Assembly: GCF_900100365.1 (NCBI RefSeq)
Contig: NZ_FNKU01000001.1
Span: 4,477,501-4,541,500 of the forward strand
Direction of reading: 5' to 3'
Source of the DNA: Pseudomonas cannabina
GTDB taxonomy: Bacteria; Pseudomonadota; Gammaproteobacteria; Pseudomonadales; Pseudomonadaceae
Length of the DNA: 64,000 nt
Made by a program: the position numbers and the translations under genes. The first letter of the stretch is position 1; each line of letters begins with the position of its first letter. The notes beneath the pieces were generated by a model. That model ran no database searches, was not told the DNA's origin, and saw nothing but the letters and a program-made list of their open reading frames with translations. Below, piece after piece: positions 45,717-55,022 of this stretch.

Positions 45717-47030
45717 TCAGCGCAGCTCCTTCAAGCGGTGCCAGAGCATGCCCAGCGCCAGTAGTGGCGAACGCAGATGCTTGCCGCCGGGGAAGGTCAT
45801 GTGCGGCACGGTGGCGAACAGTTCGAAGCCATCGCTGTGTTGCCCGGCGATGGCTTCGGCCAGCAGGCGGCCGGCCAGATGCGTGGCGTTCAGGCCGTGC
45901 CCCGAGTAAGCCTGGGCGTAGAGCACGTTCGGATGCTGCTTGAGTCGGCCGATCTGCGGTAGGCGATTGGCACCGATGCCGATCATCCCGCCCCACTGAT
46001 AATCGATCTTCACGCCGGCCAGTTGCGGAAATACCTCCAGCATCTTCGGCCGCATATACGCCGCGATGTCTTTCGGGTCACGGCCGGAATAATGACAGGC
46101 GCCGCCGAACAACAAGCGGCGGTCGGCGGACAACCGGTAGTAATCCACGGTCACGCGCTGGTCGCAGACCGCCATGTCCTGCGGCAGCAACTCGCTGGCC
46201 TGCGCCTCGCTCAGCGGTTCGGTCGCAATGATGTAACTGCCTGCGGGCAGCACCTTGCCGCTGATTTCCGGGTTCAGATCATTCAGGTAAGCATTGCAGC
46301 CCAGCACCAGCGTTTTTGCCGATACCGAGCCTTGCGCCGTATGCACGTTGACCTGCGGGCCGTAATCGATGCGCGTCACGGCAGAGTGCTCGAACAGCTG
46401 CACGCCCAATGACTGCGCGACAGCCGCCTCGCCCAGCGCCAGATTCAACGGATGCAGATGCCCGGAGCCCATGTCGATCAGCCCGCCAACGTAGCGTTCG
46501 GAACCCACCACACTGCGCATCTGATCGGGCGGCACCAGTTTCAGCGCATGGCGATAACCCAGGCTACGCAGCTCATCCGCATCTTCGGCCAGGCTAGTCA
46601 GGTCACGCGGTTTGTTGGCCAGATCGCAATAACCCCATTTCAGGTCGCAATCGATGCCATGCCGTTCGATACGCTGGCGGACAATTTCCACCGCTTCGAT
46701 GCCCAGCAGCTTGAGCTGACGCACGCCGTCAGTGCCGATGACATTGGCGAACTGTTCGACACCATGCCCGACACCGCGAATCAACTGCCCGCCATTACGC
46801 CCGCTGGCCCCCCAACCGATCTTGCGCGCTTCCAGCAATGCGACGCTGAAGCCACGTTCGGCCAGTTCGATAGCGGTATTGAGCCCGGAGAATCCGCCGC
46901 CCACAATGCACACATCTACATTCAATTCGCCTTGCTGTGCAGGGTGATCCGGTTGCGGATGGCTGCTGGCGGCGTAATAGGAGGCGGCGTGCTGGTCGTG
47001 ACGGGCTGGCTGCTGAACGCGGGCGTTCAT
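45717..47030 (-). CDS. pauB: FAD-dependent oxidase, PauB/PuuB (gamma-glutamylputrescine oxidase) type
   Basis: 437 residues from the ATG at 47030; a frame extension to 47114 is not favoured. The Rossmann motif VDVCIVGGGFSGLNTAIELAERG near residue 38, the DAO-family ARKIGWGASGRNGGQ, and the C-terminal YAQAYSGHGLNATHLAGRLLAEAI bind FAD. The family oxidises gamma-glutamylated polyamines or similar amines. Placement beside lrp-dadA-pauR matches P. aeruginosa pauB4. The substrate among PauB paralogues cannot be read from sequence. Confidence 0.85.
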   Translation of the reverse strand: MNARVQQPARHDQHAASYYAASSHPQPDHPAQQGELNVDVCIVGGGFSGLNTAIELAERGFSVALLEARKIGWGASGRNGGQLIRGVGHGVEQFANVIGTDGVRQLKLLGIEAVEIVRQRIERHGIDCDLKWGYCDLANKPRDLTSLAEDADELRSLGYRHALKLVPPDQMRSVVGSERYVGGLIDMGSGHLHPLNLALGEAAVAQSLGVQLFEHSAVTRIDYGPQVNVHTAQGSVSAKTLVLGCNAYLNDLNPEISGKVLPAGSYIIATEPLSEAQASELLPQDMAVCDQRVTVDYYRLSADRRLLFGGACHYSGRDPKDIAAYMRPKMLEVFPQLAGVKIDYQWGGMIGIGANRLPQIGRLKQHPNVLYAQAYSGHGLNATHLAGRLLAEAIAGQHSDGFELFATVPHMTFPGGKHLRSPLLALGMLWHRLKELR

Positions 47031-47135
47031 GGATTTTTCCTGTTGGCGGCGTCTGAGTGGTCTGGAGGATAAGCCGCTGTCCTGCCGCTGCCAACTGAGG
47101 CAAACTCCCGGCATTGCGTCCGGGTGGTCTATTCA

Positions 47136-47489
47136 ATGAGCTGCAACCGTCAGAAAGTCCTCGATTTGCGACGTCAGATTCCCTCGTTCGAGTGCGTGCC
47201 TGGCTGTCATGACTGCTGCGGCCCGGTCACCACATCGTCCGAAGAAATGTCGCGCCTGCCACGCAAGACCGCCGGCGAACAAGAAGCTGCGCTGGACGAA
47301 CTCAACTGTGTGCACCTCGGCCCGCAAGGCTGCACGGTGTATGAAGAACGTCCGCTGATTTGTCGCCTGTTCGGCACCAGCGCCAGCCTGCCTTGCCCCA
47401 ATGGCCGGCGTCCGGTCGAGCTGATTCATCCACGGGTCGAGAAGCAGATACACGCGTACATGGCCTCGACCCGGCAAGTGCTGGTGTAA
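47136..47489 (+). CDS. YkgJ-family cysteine cluster protein
   Basis: 117 residues from the ATG at 47136. Cysteines in CVPGCHDCCGPV, NCVHLG, GCTVYEERPLICRLFG and LPCPNG form the YkgJ/CxxCxxCC zinc- or iron-binding cluster. Function is unknown. It sits between the convergent lrp gene and the divergent pauB-like gene, as in P. aeruginosa. Confidence 0.85.
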   Translation: MSCNRQKVLDLRRQIPSFECVPGCHDCCGPVTTSSEEMSRLPRKTAGEQEAALDELNCVHLGPQGCTVYEERPLICRLFGTSASLPCPNGRRPVELIHPRVEKQIHAYMASTRQVLV

Positions 47490-47498
47490 CTGCCGGCG

Positions 47499-47987
47499 TC
47501 AGTCGGCAATCGGCAGGTTCAAGCTCTCTTTCACCTCTTCCATCACGATATAGCTCTTCGATTCGCGCACGTGCGGCAGTTTGAGCAGGATGTCGCCCAG
47601 CAGCTTGCGGTAGGACGCCATCTCGGAAATACGCGCCTTGACCAGATAGTCGAAGTCGCCGGACACGAGATGGCACTCCAGCACATGTGGCAGCTTCAAC
47701 ACCGCGCGGCGAAACTCTTCGAAGGTGTCACCGGACTTGTAATCCAGGCTGATTTCCACGAACACCAGCAGGCTGGCCTTGAGGCTTTGCGGGTTCAGGC
47801 GGGCGTTATAACCCATGATGATCCCCTCGCGCTCCAGCCTGCGGACCCGTTCCGTGCAGGGTGTGGTCGAGAGACCAACCCGCTCACCGAGCTCGGTGAA
47901 CGAGATGCGCCCGTCCGCCTGAAGAATGCGCAGAATGTTACGGTCGATCTTGTCCAGCTCGCGGTTTGACTGGTGTTGAGTGCGCAC
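47499..47987 (-). CDS. dadR: Lrp/AsnC-family regulator (DadR-like)
   Basis: 162 residues from a GTG at 47987, preceded by GAGGGGAA; a TTG at 48008 is in frame but lacks a site. The AsnC helix-turn-helix (LDKIDRNILRILQADGRISFTELGERVGLSTTPCTERVRRLE) is followed by a RAM ligand-binding domain. It diverges from dadA and should activate the dadAX operon in response to L-alanine, as Lrp/DadR does in P. aeruginosa. Confidence 0.92.
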   Translation of the reverse strand: MRTQHQSNRELDKIDRNILRILQADGRISFTELGERVGLSTTPCTERVRRLEREGIIMGYNARLNPQSLKASLLVFVEISLDYKSGDTFEEFRRAVLKLPHVLECHLVSGDFDYLVKARISEMASYRKLLGDILLKLPHVRESKSYIVMEEVKESLNLPIAD

Positions 47988-48025
47988 GGGTAAATTCCCC
48001 TCTGGCAAAGCGTTATTGGCCGTAA

Positions 48026-48050
48026 ATAAACGCTAAATATAGACGTTTAT
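48026..48050. promoter_or_regulatory. Inverted repeat in the dadR-dadA intergenic region
   Basis: ATAAACG (48026-48032) and CGTTTAT (48044-48050) with an 11-bp AT-rich spacer, in the divergent promoter region; a plausible Lrp-type site. Confidence 0.45.
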
Positions 48051-48144
48051 ACAGTGAGAAGCACTGCCTGTTGCTCAATATACTGCGCACATTCTTGCTT
48101 AAAACTCAGAAATATCAGCGGATATCCGCGATGAGGTCGTCGAC

Positions 48145-49446
48145 ATGCGTGTTCTGGTCCTTGGTAGTGGTGTGATCGGTACAACCAGTGCGTACTATCT
48201 GGCGCGTGCCGGCTTCCAGGTGACTGTGGTGGATCGCCAGCCTGCGGCGGGCATGGAAACCAGTTTCGCCAATGCCGGCCAGGTCTCGCCGGGCTATGCC
48301 TCGCCATGGGCCGCGCCGGGTGTTCCGCTCAAAGCCATCAAGTGGCTGTTGCAGCGTCACTCCCCGCTGGCGATCAAGGCCACAACGGATATCGATCAGT
48401 ACCTGTGGATGGCGCAAATGCTGCGCAACTGCACCGCCAGCCGTTATGCCGTCAACAAAGAGCGCATGGTGCGGCTGTCCGAATACAGCCGCGACTGCCT
48501 CGACGAGCTGCGCATCGAAACCGGCATCGCCTACGAAGGCCGCAGCCTGGGCACCACTCAGCTGTTCCGCACCCAGGCGCAACTGGACAATGCCGCCAAG
48601 GACATTGCCGTGCTGGAGCAATCGGGCGTCCCCTACCAATTGCTGGATCGCGCAGGCATCGCCCGGGTCGAACCCGCACTGGCCGGTGTCACCGGCATCC
48701 TCAGCGGCGCACTGCGCCTGCCCAATGACCAGACCGGCGACTGCCAGCTGTTCACCACCAGGCTGGCCGAGATGGCAATCGCACTGGGCGTCGAATTCCG
48801 TTACGGGCAGAACATCGAGCGCCTCGACCACGACGGCGACCTCATCAATGGCGTGTGGATCGATGGCAAGCTGGAAACAGCCGACCGCTACGTGCTGGCG
48901 CTCGGCAGTTACTCGCCGCAGCTGCTCAAGCCGCTGGGTATCAAGGCCCCGGTGTACCCGCTCAAGGGCTACTCGCTGACCGTGCCGATCACCAACCCTG
49001 ACATGGCACCGACGTCGACCATTCTCGATGAAACCTACAAGGTCGCCATCACCCGTTTCGACAACCGTATTCGGGTCGGCGGCATGGCGGAAATCGCCGG
49101 TTTCGATTTGTCGCTCAACCCGCGTCGACGCGAAACACTGGAGATGATCGTCGGTGACCTCTATCCTCAGGGCGGCGACCTGGCTCAGGCCAGTTTCTGG
49201 ACCGGGTTGCGTCCGACCACGCCCGACGGCACGCCGATCGTAGGTGCAACACCGTTCCGCAACCTGTTCCTGAATACCGGTCATGGCACGCTGGGCTGGA
49301 CGATGGCGTGCGGTTCCGGCCGTCTGCTGGCAGACCTGATTGCCTGCAAGACGCCTCGAATAAGTGCCGAAGGTCTTGATATCTCTCGCTATGGCAACAC
49401 CCAGGAGAATGCAAAGCATGTCAATCCAGCGCCAGCTCACCAATGA
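48145..49446 (+). CDS. dadA: D-amino acid dehydrogenase
   Basis: 433 residues, a membrane-associated FAD enzyme that oxidises D-alanine and other D-amino acids to keto acids, feeding the respiratory chain. The FAD motif [21 protein letters not shown] starts at residue 4, [22 protein letters not shown] near 40 is the DadA signature, and the C-terminal [14 protein letters not shown] is conserved. First gene of dadA-ridA-dadX, divergent from dadR. Confidence 0.96.
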   Translation: MRVLVLGSGVIGTTSAYYLARAGFQVTVVDRQPAAGMETSFANAGQVSPGYASPWAAPGVPLKAIKWLLQRHSPLAIKATTDIDQYLWMAQMLRNCTASRYAVNKERMVRLSEYSRDCLDELRIETGIAYEGRSLGTTQLFRTQAQLDNAAKDIAVLEQSGVPYQLLDRAGIARVEPALAGVTGILSGALRLPNDQTGDCQLFTTRLAEMAIALGVEFRYGQNIERLDHDGDLINGVWIDGKLETADRYVLALGSYSPQLLKPLGIKAPVYPLKGYSLTVPITNPDMAPTSTILDETYKVAITRFDNRIRVGGMAEIAGFDLSLNPRRRETLEMIVGDLYPQGGDLAQASFWTGLRPTTPDGTPIVGATPFRNLFLNTGHGTLGWTMACGSGRLLADLIACKTPRISAEGLDISRYGNTQENAKHVNPAPAHQ

Positions 49447-49771
49447 GCGCATGAGTCAGGTTGTTGTCCATAATGGCACCGTTTATCTGTCGGGCCAGGT
49501 CGGCGATGACCTGACTGCGGGTGTCGAGCAGCAGACCAAAGAGATCCTCAACAGCATCGAGCGGCTGCTCGACCTGGCCGGCACCGACAAGACGCGCATT
49601 CTGTCGGTCACCATTTACCTGAAAGACATCGACGCCCACTTCGCCGGCATGAACAGCGTGTGGGACAAATGGCTGCCAAAAGGCTTTGCACCGGCGCGGG
49701 CGACAGTCGAGGCCAAGCTGTGCGAGCCGGAAATTCTGGTCGAACTGTCGGTGGTGGCTGCACTGCCGTAA
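49418..49771 (+). CDS. RidA/YjgF/UK114-family deaminase
   Basis: 117 residues from the ATG at 49418, with AGGAG ten bases upstream inside the end of dadA; the gene overlaps dadA by 29 bp. Family signature [12 protein letters not shown] and the C-terminal [16 protein letters not shown] with the preceding ARATVEAKL arginine. RidA hydrolyses reactive 2-aminoacrylate-type imines, a sensible partner for a D-amino acid dehydrogenase producing imino acids. Confidence 0.9.
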   Translation: MSIQRQLTNERMSQVVVHNGTVYLSGQVGDDLTAGVEQQTKEILNSIERLLDLAGTDKTRILSVTIYLKDIDAHFAGMNSVWDKWLPKGFAPARATVEAKLCEPEILVELSVVAALP

Positions 49772-49851
49772 CGCGTCACACGTGCCCGGCGACCTGTTCA
49801 CGGCGTCGGGCACTTTCCTCTGTCTACTTTCTTCAGGCGATCAACGTCACC

Positions 49852-50925
49852 ATGCGTCCAGCCCGCGCCCTTATCGATCTCCAGGCACTGCGCCACAACT
49901 ATCAACTGGCCCGCGAAAGCAGCGGCGGCAAAGCCCTCGCGGTGATCAAAGCCGATGCCTACGGGCATGGCGCAGTGCGTGTGGCTCAAACACTCGAAGC
50001 GCAAGCCGACGGCTTTGCGGTGGCCTGCATCGAAGAAGCGCTGGAACTGCGTGCGGCGGGTACTCGCGCACCGATTCTGCTGCTGGAAGGTTTTTTCGAG
50101 GCCGACGAGCTGGCCCTGATCGTCGAGCATGACCTGTGGACCGTTGTGCATTCGACCTGGCAACTGGAGGCCATCGAGCGCGCGCATCCCGGCAAGCCGC
50201 TGACTGTCTGGCTCAAGCTGGACACCGGCATGCACCGCGTCGGGCTGCATCCGTCCGAATATCGTGCGGCGTATCAACGCCTGCTGAGCACCGGCAACGT
50301 GGCGAAAATCGTCCTGATGACTCACTTCGCCTGCGCGGACGAGCTGAACAGCCCGTCCAGCGCGGAGCAATGCGCGGTGTTCGAAGCGACCTGCCAGGGC
50401 TTGGCGGCAGAGACCAGCCTGAAGAATTCTCCTGCCGTGATGGGCTGGCCGAAGATCCCCGGCGACTGGTCGCGCGCCGGCATCATGCTGTATGGCGCGA
50501 CGCCGTTCGATCAGGCGCAGCCCTTGGCCGAACGCCTGCAACCGGTCATGACCCTGGAATCGAAAATCATCAGCGTGCGTGACCTGCCAGCCGGTGAAGC
50601 GGTGGGCTACGGGGCGACGTTCGTCACCGACAAGCCTTCGCGCATCGGTGTGGTCGCGATGGGCTATGCCGACGGTTATCCACGTCACGCCCCGACCGGA
50701 ACCCCCGTGCAGATCGACGGCCAACGCTCCCGGCTGGTCGGGCGGGTGTCCATGGACATGCTCTGCGTCGACCTCACCGAGCTGCCGCAAGCGGGTATCG
50801 GCAGCCGGGTCGAGCTGTGGGGCAAAGCGGTGCTGGCAAGCGACGTCGCGGCGCAGGCAGGCACCATCCCGTACCAGATATTCTGCAATCTGCGGCGCGT
50901 TCCGCGGGTCTATTCCGAAAACTGA
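49852..50925 (+). CDS. dadX: Catabolic alanine racemase
   Basis: 357 residues from the ATG at 49852; longer in-frame starts lie in the ridA 3' region and are rejected. The PLP lysine is Lys33 ([10 protein letters not shown]), and the second catalytic Tyr is in GYGATFVTD near residue 256. It converts L-alanine to D-alanine for DadA. The gene order dadA-ridA-dadX matches other pseudomonads. Confidence 0.95.
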   Translation: MRPARALIDLQALRHNYQLARESSGGKALAVIKADAYGHGAVRVAQTLEAQADGFAVACIEEALELRAAGTRAPILLLEGFFEADELALIVEHDLWTVVHSTWQLEAIERAHPGKPLTVWLKLDTGMHRVGLHPSEYRAAYQRLLSTGNVAKIVLMTHFACADELNSPSSAEQCAVFEATCQGLAAETSLKNSPAVMGWPKIPGDWSRAGIMLYGATPFDQAQPLAERLQPVMTLESKIISVRDLPAGEAVGYGATFVTDKPSRIGVVAMGYADGYPRHAPTGTPVQIDGQRSRLVGRVSMDMLCVDLTELPQAGIGSRVELWGKAVLASDVAAQAGTIPYQIFCNLRRVPRVYSEN

Positions 50926-51050
50926 TTTCCGAGCATTCCCGTTGCGCCCTCGCTGTGCCGGTGCCTGTCGAAGTGTTGTAAATATTGAACGCTGTTGCCA
51001 TGATGGCGTTCATACCGACTTGACCTGACAAAAACTGAGGGAATATCGCA

Positions 51051-51599
51051 TTGGACGTGGGTGAACGGCTGCAATCGATCCGCAAGCTCAAGGGCCTGTC
51101 CCAGCGCGAACTCGCCAAGCGGGCAGGTGTGACCAACAGCACCATTTCCATGATCGAGAAAAACAGCGTGAGCCCTTCAATCAGCTCCCTGCGCAAGGTG
51201 CTGAGCGGCATTCCCATGTCCATGGTCGAGTTCTTCTCGGAAGAGACCGTGCCGGAAAATTCGGCACAAGTGGTCTACAAGGCCAGCGAGCTGATCGATA
51301 TTTCAGATGGTGCAGTGACCATGAAGCTGGTCGGCAAGTCGCACCAGGGCCGCGCCATCGCCTTTCTCACTGAAACCTATCCGCCGGGTGCCGATACCGG
51401 CGAAGAAATGCTGGTTCACGAAGGTGAGGAAACCGGCATCCTCGTGGAAGGGCGGCTGGAGCTGGTTGTCGGGCTCGATACCTACGTACTCGAGGCGGGC
51501 GACAGCTACTATTTCGAAAGCACCCGACCGCATCGCTTTCGCAACCCGTTCGACGTCCCGGCGCGCCTGATCAGCGCCGCAACGCCAGCCAATTTCTGA
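51051..51599 (+). CDS. pauR: XRE/cupin regulator of polyamine catabolism PauR (PuuR-like)
   Basis: 182 residues with a TTG start preceded by GAGGGA. An N-terminal HTH_3 domain (ERLQSIRKLKGLSQRELAKRAGVTNSTISMIEK) and a C-terminal cupin (EEMLVHEGEETGILVEGRLELVVG, AGDSYYFESTRPHRFRN). It corresponds to P. aeruginosa PauR (PA5301), a repressor that senses putrescine and cadaverine and controls pau genes including pauB and kauB of this region. Confidence 0.9.
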   Translation: MDVGERLQSIRKLKGLSQRELAKRAGVTNSTISMIEKNSVSPSISSLRKVLSGIPMSMVEFFSEETVPENSAQVVYKASELIDISDGAVTMKLVGKSHQGRAIAFLTETYPPGADTGEEMLVHEGEETGILVEGRLELVVGLDTYVLEAGDSYYFESTRPHRFRNPFDVPARLISAATPANF

Positions 51600-51622
51600 C
51601 GCCTTGCCGCGATGAGTGCTGC

Positions 51623-51937
51623 GTGAAACTGACCCGGAAGATTGTGAGCATTGCAGGCATTCTGGCGCTTTGGGCCGTCAACGCCCAGGCTGCCCGAGCC
51701 CCTGACGAGATCATTGCCGCGCACTGCGTGGCCTGCCACAGCGTGGGCCTGCTCAACGCGCCGAAAATCGGTGATACGCCAGCGTGGGAAGAACGCGCGA
51801 AGAAAACCGGCGGCCTCGATGGCCTGCTGGCCAGCACGATCAAAGGCATCGGCATCATGCCCCCGAAAGGCACCTGCGGCGATTGCACCGACGACGAACT
51901 GAAGAGCGCCATACGGAGCATGTCAGGGCTGGAGTGA
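51623..51937 (+). CDS. cycB: Cytochrome c5-type monohaem cytochrome
   Basis: 104 residues with a GTG start and a signal peptide (KIVSIAGILALWAVNAQAA). One haem motif HCVACHSVG near residue 35, an axial Met in GIMPPKGTCGDC and a second Cys pair (CGDC) typical of cytochrome c5, forming a disulfide. It is a periplasmic electron carrier; its position after pauR matches cycB of P. aeruginosa. Confidence 0.9.
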   Translation: MKLTRKIVSIAGILALWAVNAQAARAPDEIIAAHCVACHSVGLLNAPKIGDTPAWEERAKKTGGLDGLLASTIKGIGIMPPKGTCGDCTDDELKSAIRSMSGLE

Positions 51938-52033
51938 GCGGAGCTGTACTGGCCGCTCTGAGCACCCGCTATGCAGCACTTTCACTGCATCAACGGTCCA
52001 AGCTGCATCCAATAATAATTCAGGAGAGCCGGG

Positions 52034-53965
52034 ATGCCGTATTCCTGTTCCATCGAGCAAGCCGTCGATCACGTTCTGGCGCAGTTACCCGAGCACATTC
52101 ATCTCGGCATGCCGCTGGGCCTCGGCAAGCCCAACCGGTTCGTCAACGCCCTTTACCAACGCATCAGCCAGTTGCCCGAGCGGCGGCTGACGATCTACAC
52201 GGCCTTGACGCTCGGCCGCCCCACGCCGGGCGAAGGGTTGCAGGCGCGCTTTCTGGAGCCTTTCCTGGAGCGGACCTTCGGTGATTACCCGGAACTTGAT
52301 TACCTCGCCGCGCTACGTCGCGACAAATTGCCCCCCAACATCCGCGTCCAGCAGTTTTTCATGCAACCGGGCAGCCTGCTCGACAGTGCGCCCGCCCAGC
52401 AGGACTACGTCAGCAGCAATTACAGCCACGCCGCGCGCGATATCAACGCCAATGGCCTGAACCTGATTGCGCAACTGGTGGCGCGCGATGAGCAACGGCC
52501 GGGCACGCTGAGCCTGAGCTGCAACCCGGACGTCACCCTCGACCTGCTGCCGATGATCGCCAAACGCCGGGCCGCCGGGGAAACCATTCTGCTGCTCGGC
52601 CAGGTCCACATCGACCTGCCGTACATGCCAGGCGACTCGGAGCTGGACGTCGAGGCCTTCGACCTGCTACTCGACGAAGACGAGCGCAGCACGCTGTTTT
52701 CCACCCCGAACATGCCGGTGGGTTATCAGGACCATCTGATCGGCCTGCACACCAGCACGCTGGTCCGCGATGGCGGCACGTTGCAGATCGGCATTGGCTC
52801 GATGGGCGATGCGCTGACCGGTGCTTTGCTGGCCCGGCAGGCCGACAACGAAACCTGGCGCCGCCTGCTGGCCGATCTGAACATGAGCAACTGGCAGACC
52901 CTGATTGACCGAGAAGGGGGTACTCAGCCTTTTGCCAGCGGGCTTTACGGTTGCAGCGAAATGTTCGTCAACGGCCTGCTGGTACTGGCCGACGCCGGCA
53001 TCGTGCGACGCAAGGTGTACGCCGATGCCGAGCTGCAACGGCTGGCCAATATGGGCACGCTGGACGAGGACGCACATCCCGACGGCGTGGTTGTGCATGG
53101 CGGGTTCTTTCTCGGGCCGGCGAGTTTCTATGAACGACTGCGCGAACTGTCAGCCGAACGGCTGGCGCAATTCAACATGACCGCCATCAGCTACATCAAC
53201 GAACTGTACGGCCAGGAAGACCTCAAACGCCTGCAACGCCGCGATGCGCGCTTTATCAACAGCGCGTTCACCGTCACCCTGATGGGCGCAGCAGTGGCGG
53301 ATCAACTGGAAGGCGGCAGGGTGCTCAGCGGTGTCGGCGGCCAGTACAACTTCGTCGCTCAGGCCCACGCACTGGAAGGCGCCCGTTCGATTCTGATGCT
53401 GCGCAGCTGGCGCGAGTCAGGCGGCGAGGTCAGTTCCAATATCGTCTGGCAGTATGGACATACCACTATCCCCCGGCACCTGCGAGATATCGTGGTGACC
53501 GAATACGGCATTGCCGATTTGCGCGGGCAGACGGACGCCACGGTGATCGAACGGATTCTGAATATCATCGACTCGCGATTTCAGCCTGGCTTGATTGAGC
53601 AGGCGCAGAAGGCTGGCAAGCTGCCCAAGGATTTCCAGCTCGACCCGCGCTTCACGCAGAACACGCCGGAGCGACTGCGGGACATCGCAACGCATTACCC
53701 GTCGCTGTTCACCGAATACCCGCTGGGCTGCGACTTCACTGCCGAGGAACGCGACCTGCTACGTGCGCTGAACTGGCTGAAAAGCAAACTCAAGCTGAGC
53801 GAGATCCTGGACCTGGGCAAAGCCACCCTCGACGCGCCGGAACCGGAAGCCTTCCAGCAGCACCTGCAACGCATGCAACTGGACAATCCACAGGGCCTGC
53901 GCGAGGAGCTGTATCAACGCTTGCTGCTGGCCGGGTTGCAGAATACAACCGGGCTGACGAGTTGA
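52034..53965 (+). CDS. Acetyl-CoA hydrolase/transferase family protein
   Basis: 643 residues, longer than the 500-550 typical of acetyl-CoA hydrolase/succinyl-CoA:acetate transferases. The C-terminal half has the family pattern: GGFFLGPASFYERLREL, FINSAFTVTLMGAAVADQLEGGRVLSGVGGQYNFVAQAH, and SNIVWQYGHTTIPRHLRDIVVTEYGIADLRGQTDATVI. The N-terminal part is divergent. It may move CoA between acids or hydrolyse a CoA ester. AGGAG lies eight bases before the ATG. About 100 C-terminal residues extend past the usual domain end. Confidence 0.82.
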   Translation: MPYSCSIEQAVDHVLAQLPEHIHLGMPLGLGKPNRFVNALYQRISQLPERRLTIYTALTLGRPTPGEGLQARFLEPFLERTFGDYPELDYLAALRRDKLPPNIRVQQFFMQPGSLLDSAPAQQDYVSSNYSHAARDINANGLNLIAQLVARDEQRPGTLSLSCNPDVTLDLLPMIAKRRAAGETILLLGQVHIDLPYMPGDSELDVEAFDLLLDEDERSTLFSTPNMPVGYQDHLIGLHTSTLVRDGGTLQIGIGSMGDALTGALLARQADNETWRRLLADLNMSNWQTLIDREGGTQPFASGLYGCSEMFVNGLLVLADAGIVRRKVYADAELQRLANMGTLDEDAHPDGVVVHGGFFLGPASFYERLRELSAERLAQFNMTAISYINELYGQEDLKRLQRRDARFINSAFTVTLMGAAVADQLEGGRVLSGVGGQYNFVAQAHALEGARSILMLRSWRESGGEVSSNIVWQYGHTTIPRHLRDIVVTEYGIADLRGQTDATVIERILNIIDSRFQPGLIEQAQKAGKLPKDFQLDPRFTQNTPERLRDIATHYPSLFTEYPLGCDFTAEERDLLRALNWLKSKLKLSEILDLGKATLDAPEPEAFQQHLQRMQLDNPQGLREELYQRLLLAGLQNTTGLTS

Positions 53966-54028
53966 TCACTCTCACTGAGCTAGACAAGTAGGGCTAAAAC
54001 CGCGATATCGGGCTGGACAGAAAAGCTC

Positions 54029-54136
54029 TGTAGGAGTGAGCTTGCTTACGAAGACGTTGACCCAGGCAGCCCATTTTTCGGGAGCTATACCGGCACCTTC
54101 GCGAGCAATGCGATCGCCACTCCGGTCGCTGCCACA
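54029..54136. repeat. REPIN between the CoA-transferase-like and tauE-like genes
   Basis: TGTAGGAGTGAGCTTGCTTACGAAG at the left and TTCGCGAGCAATGCGATCGCCACTCCGG...GCCACA at the right, a diverged inverted REP doublet of the same size as those at 975-1209. Confidence 0.68.
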
Positions 54137-54200
54137 AGACTTGCGTATAACAACAAGCGCTCCAGCGTGGGCACAAGAGTCATAGAAGAACCAACGCCAG

Positions 54201-55022
54201 CTACACCACTGAAAACACCAACATCAATGCAGCAACAATCCCGCACACAGCAAACAGCTGCTGCACGCGCGGGCCGGCGAGGTAGCAGGCGATCTGCCTG
54301 CCGCCAATCAGGCCGAGTACCGCGCCACACGCAAACGGCGCACCCACCGACCAGTGCATCACGCCACTGAGCGACGCCGTGATGACGCTGCCGGTCGAAA
54401 CCAGTGCGATCACCGCAAGTGACGTCGCCACCACGCTTTTCATGTCGAGATCGCTGTAGCGGGTCAGCGCCGGAATGATCACGAATCCGCCGCCCACACC
54501 CAGCAGACCGGACAACAAACCGGAGCCCATGCCGGTCAGCGTCAAGGCGCGTAGACACGGCATGGTCCAGCGCAGCCGCCCTTGCAGCGGGTTGAGCACG
54601 CAGGGCAGGGTTTCCGGGCGTGGAGCAGGACGGCCGTCGCGCAGTTCGCGACGGGCTCTCATGAACATGCGCCCGCAGGCATACAGCAACACGGCAGAAA
54701 AGATCAGCGCCAGCGGTGCATTGGGCAGACGATGGGCGAGCCACAGGCCGAGCGGAGCCGCGAGCACACCGATGCCAGCGATGTAGCCCGCAGCCCGATA
54801 GCGGACGATGCCCTGACGCAGCCCCAGCACGGCACCGACTCCGGCCGCCAGCCCCACTGCCAGCAGGCCGACAGGGGCCGCTTCGACAATCGTCAGCCCC
54901 AGCCCGAACACCAGCAATGGTACCGCGAGAATACCGCCGCCCGCCCCGGTCAATGCCAGCACCACACCGATAATCGCGCCCAGACCAGCACCCAACAGTT
55001 GATGCTCAACCATGCGGGGCAT
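54201..55022 (-). CDS. TauE/SafE-family sulfite exporter-type membrane protein
   Basis: 273 residues, about eight hydrophobic helices. The two TSUP repeats read GAIIGVVLALTGAGGGILAVPLLVFGLG and GSGLLSGLLGVGGGFVIIPALTRYS. In sulfide-oxidation operons this protein exports sulfite produced by persulfide dioxygenase. Its start overlaps the 3' end of the oxidoreductase gene by 17 bp, so they are coupled. Confidence 0.88.
   Translation of the reverse strand: MPRMVEHQLLGAGLGAIIGVVLALTGAGGGILAVPLLVFGLGLTIVEAAPVGLLAVGLAAGVGAVLGLRQGIVRYRAAGYIAGIGVLAAPLGLWLAHRLPNAPLALIFSAVLLYACGRMFMRARRELRDGRPAPRPETLPCVLNPLQGRLRWTMPCLRALTLTGMGSGLLSGLLGVGGGFVIIPALTRYSDLDMKSVVATSLAVIALVSTGSVITASLSGVMHWSVGAPFACGAVLGLIGGRQIACYLAGPRVQQLFAVCGIVAALMLVFSVV

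Noticed and set aside
48115..49452. 445-codon open frame antisense to dadA
   Set aside because: dadA is unmistakable; the antisense product has shadow-type composition.
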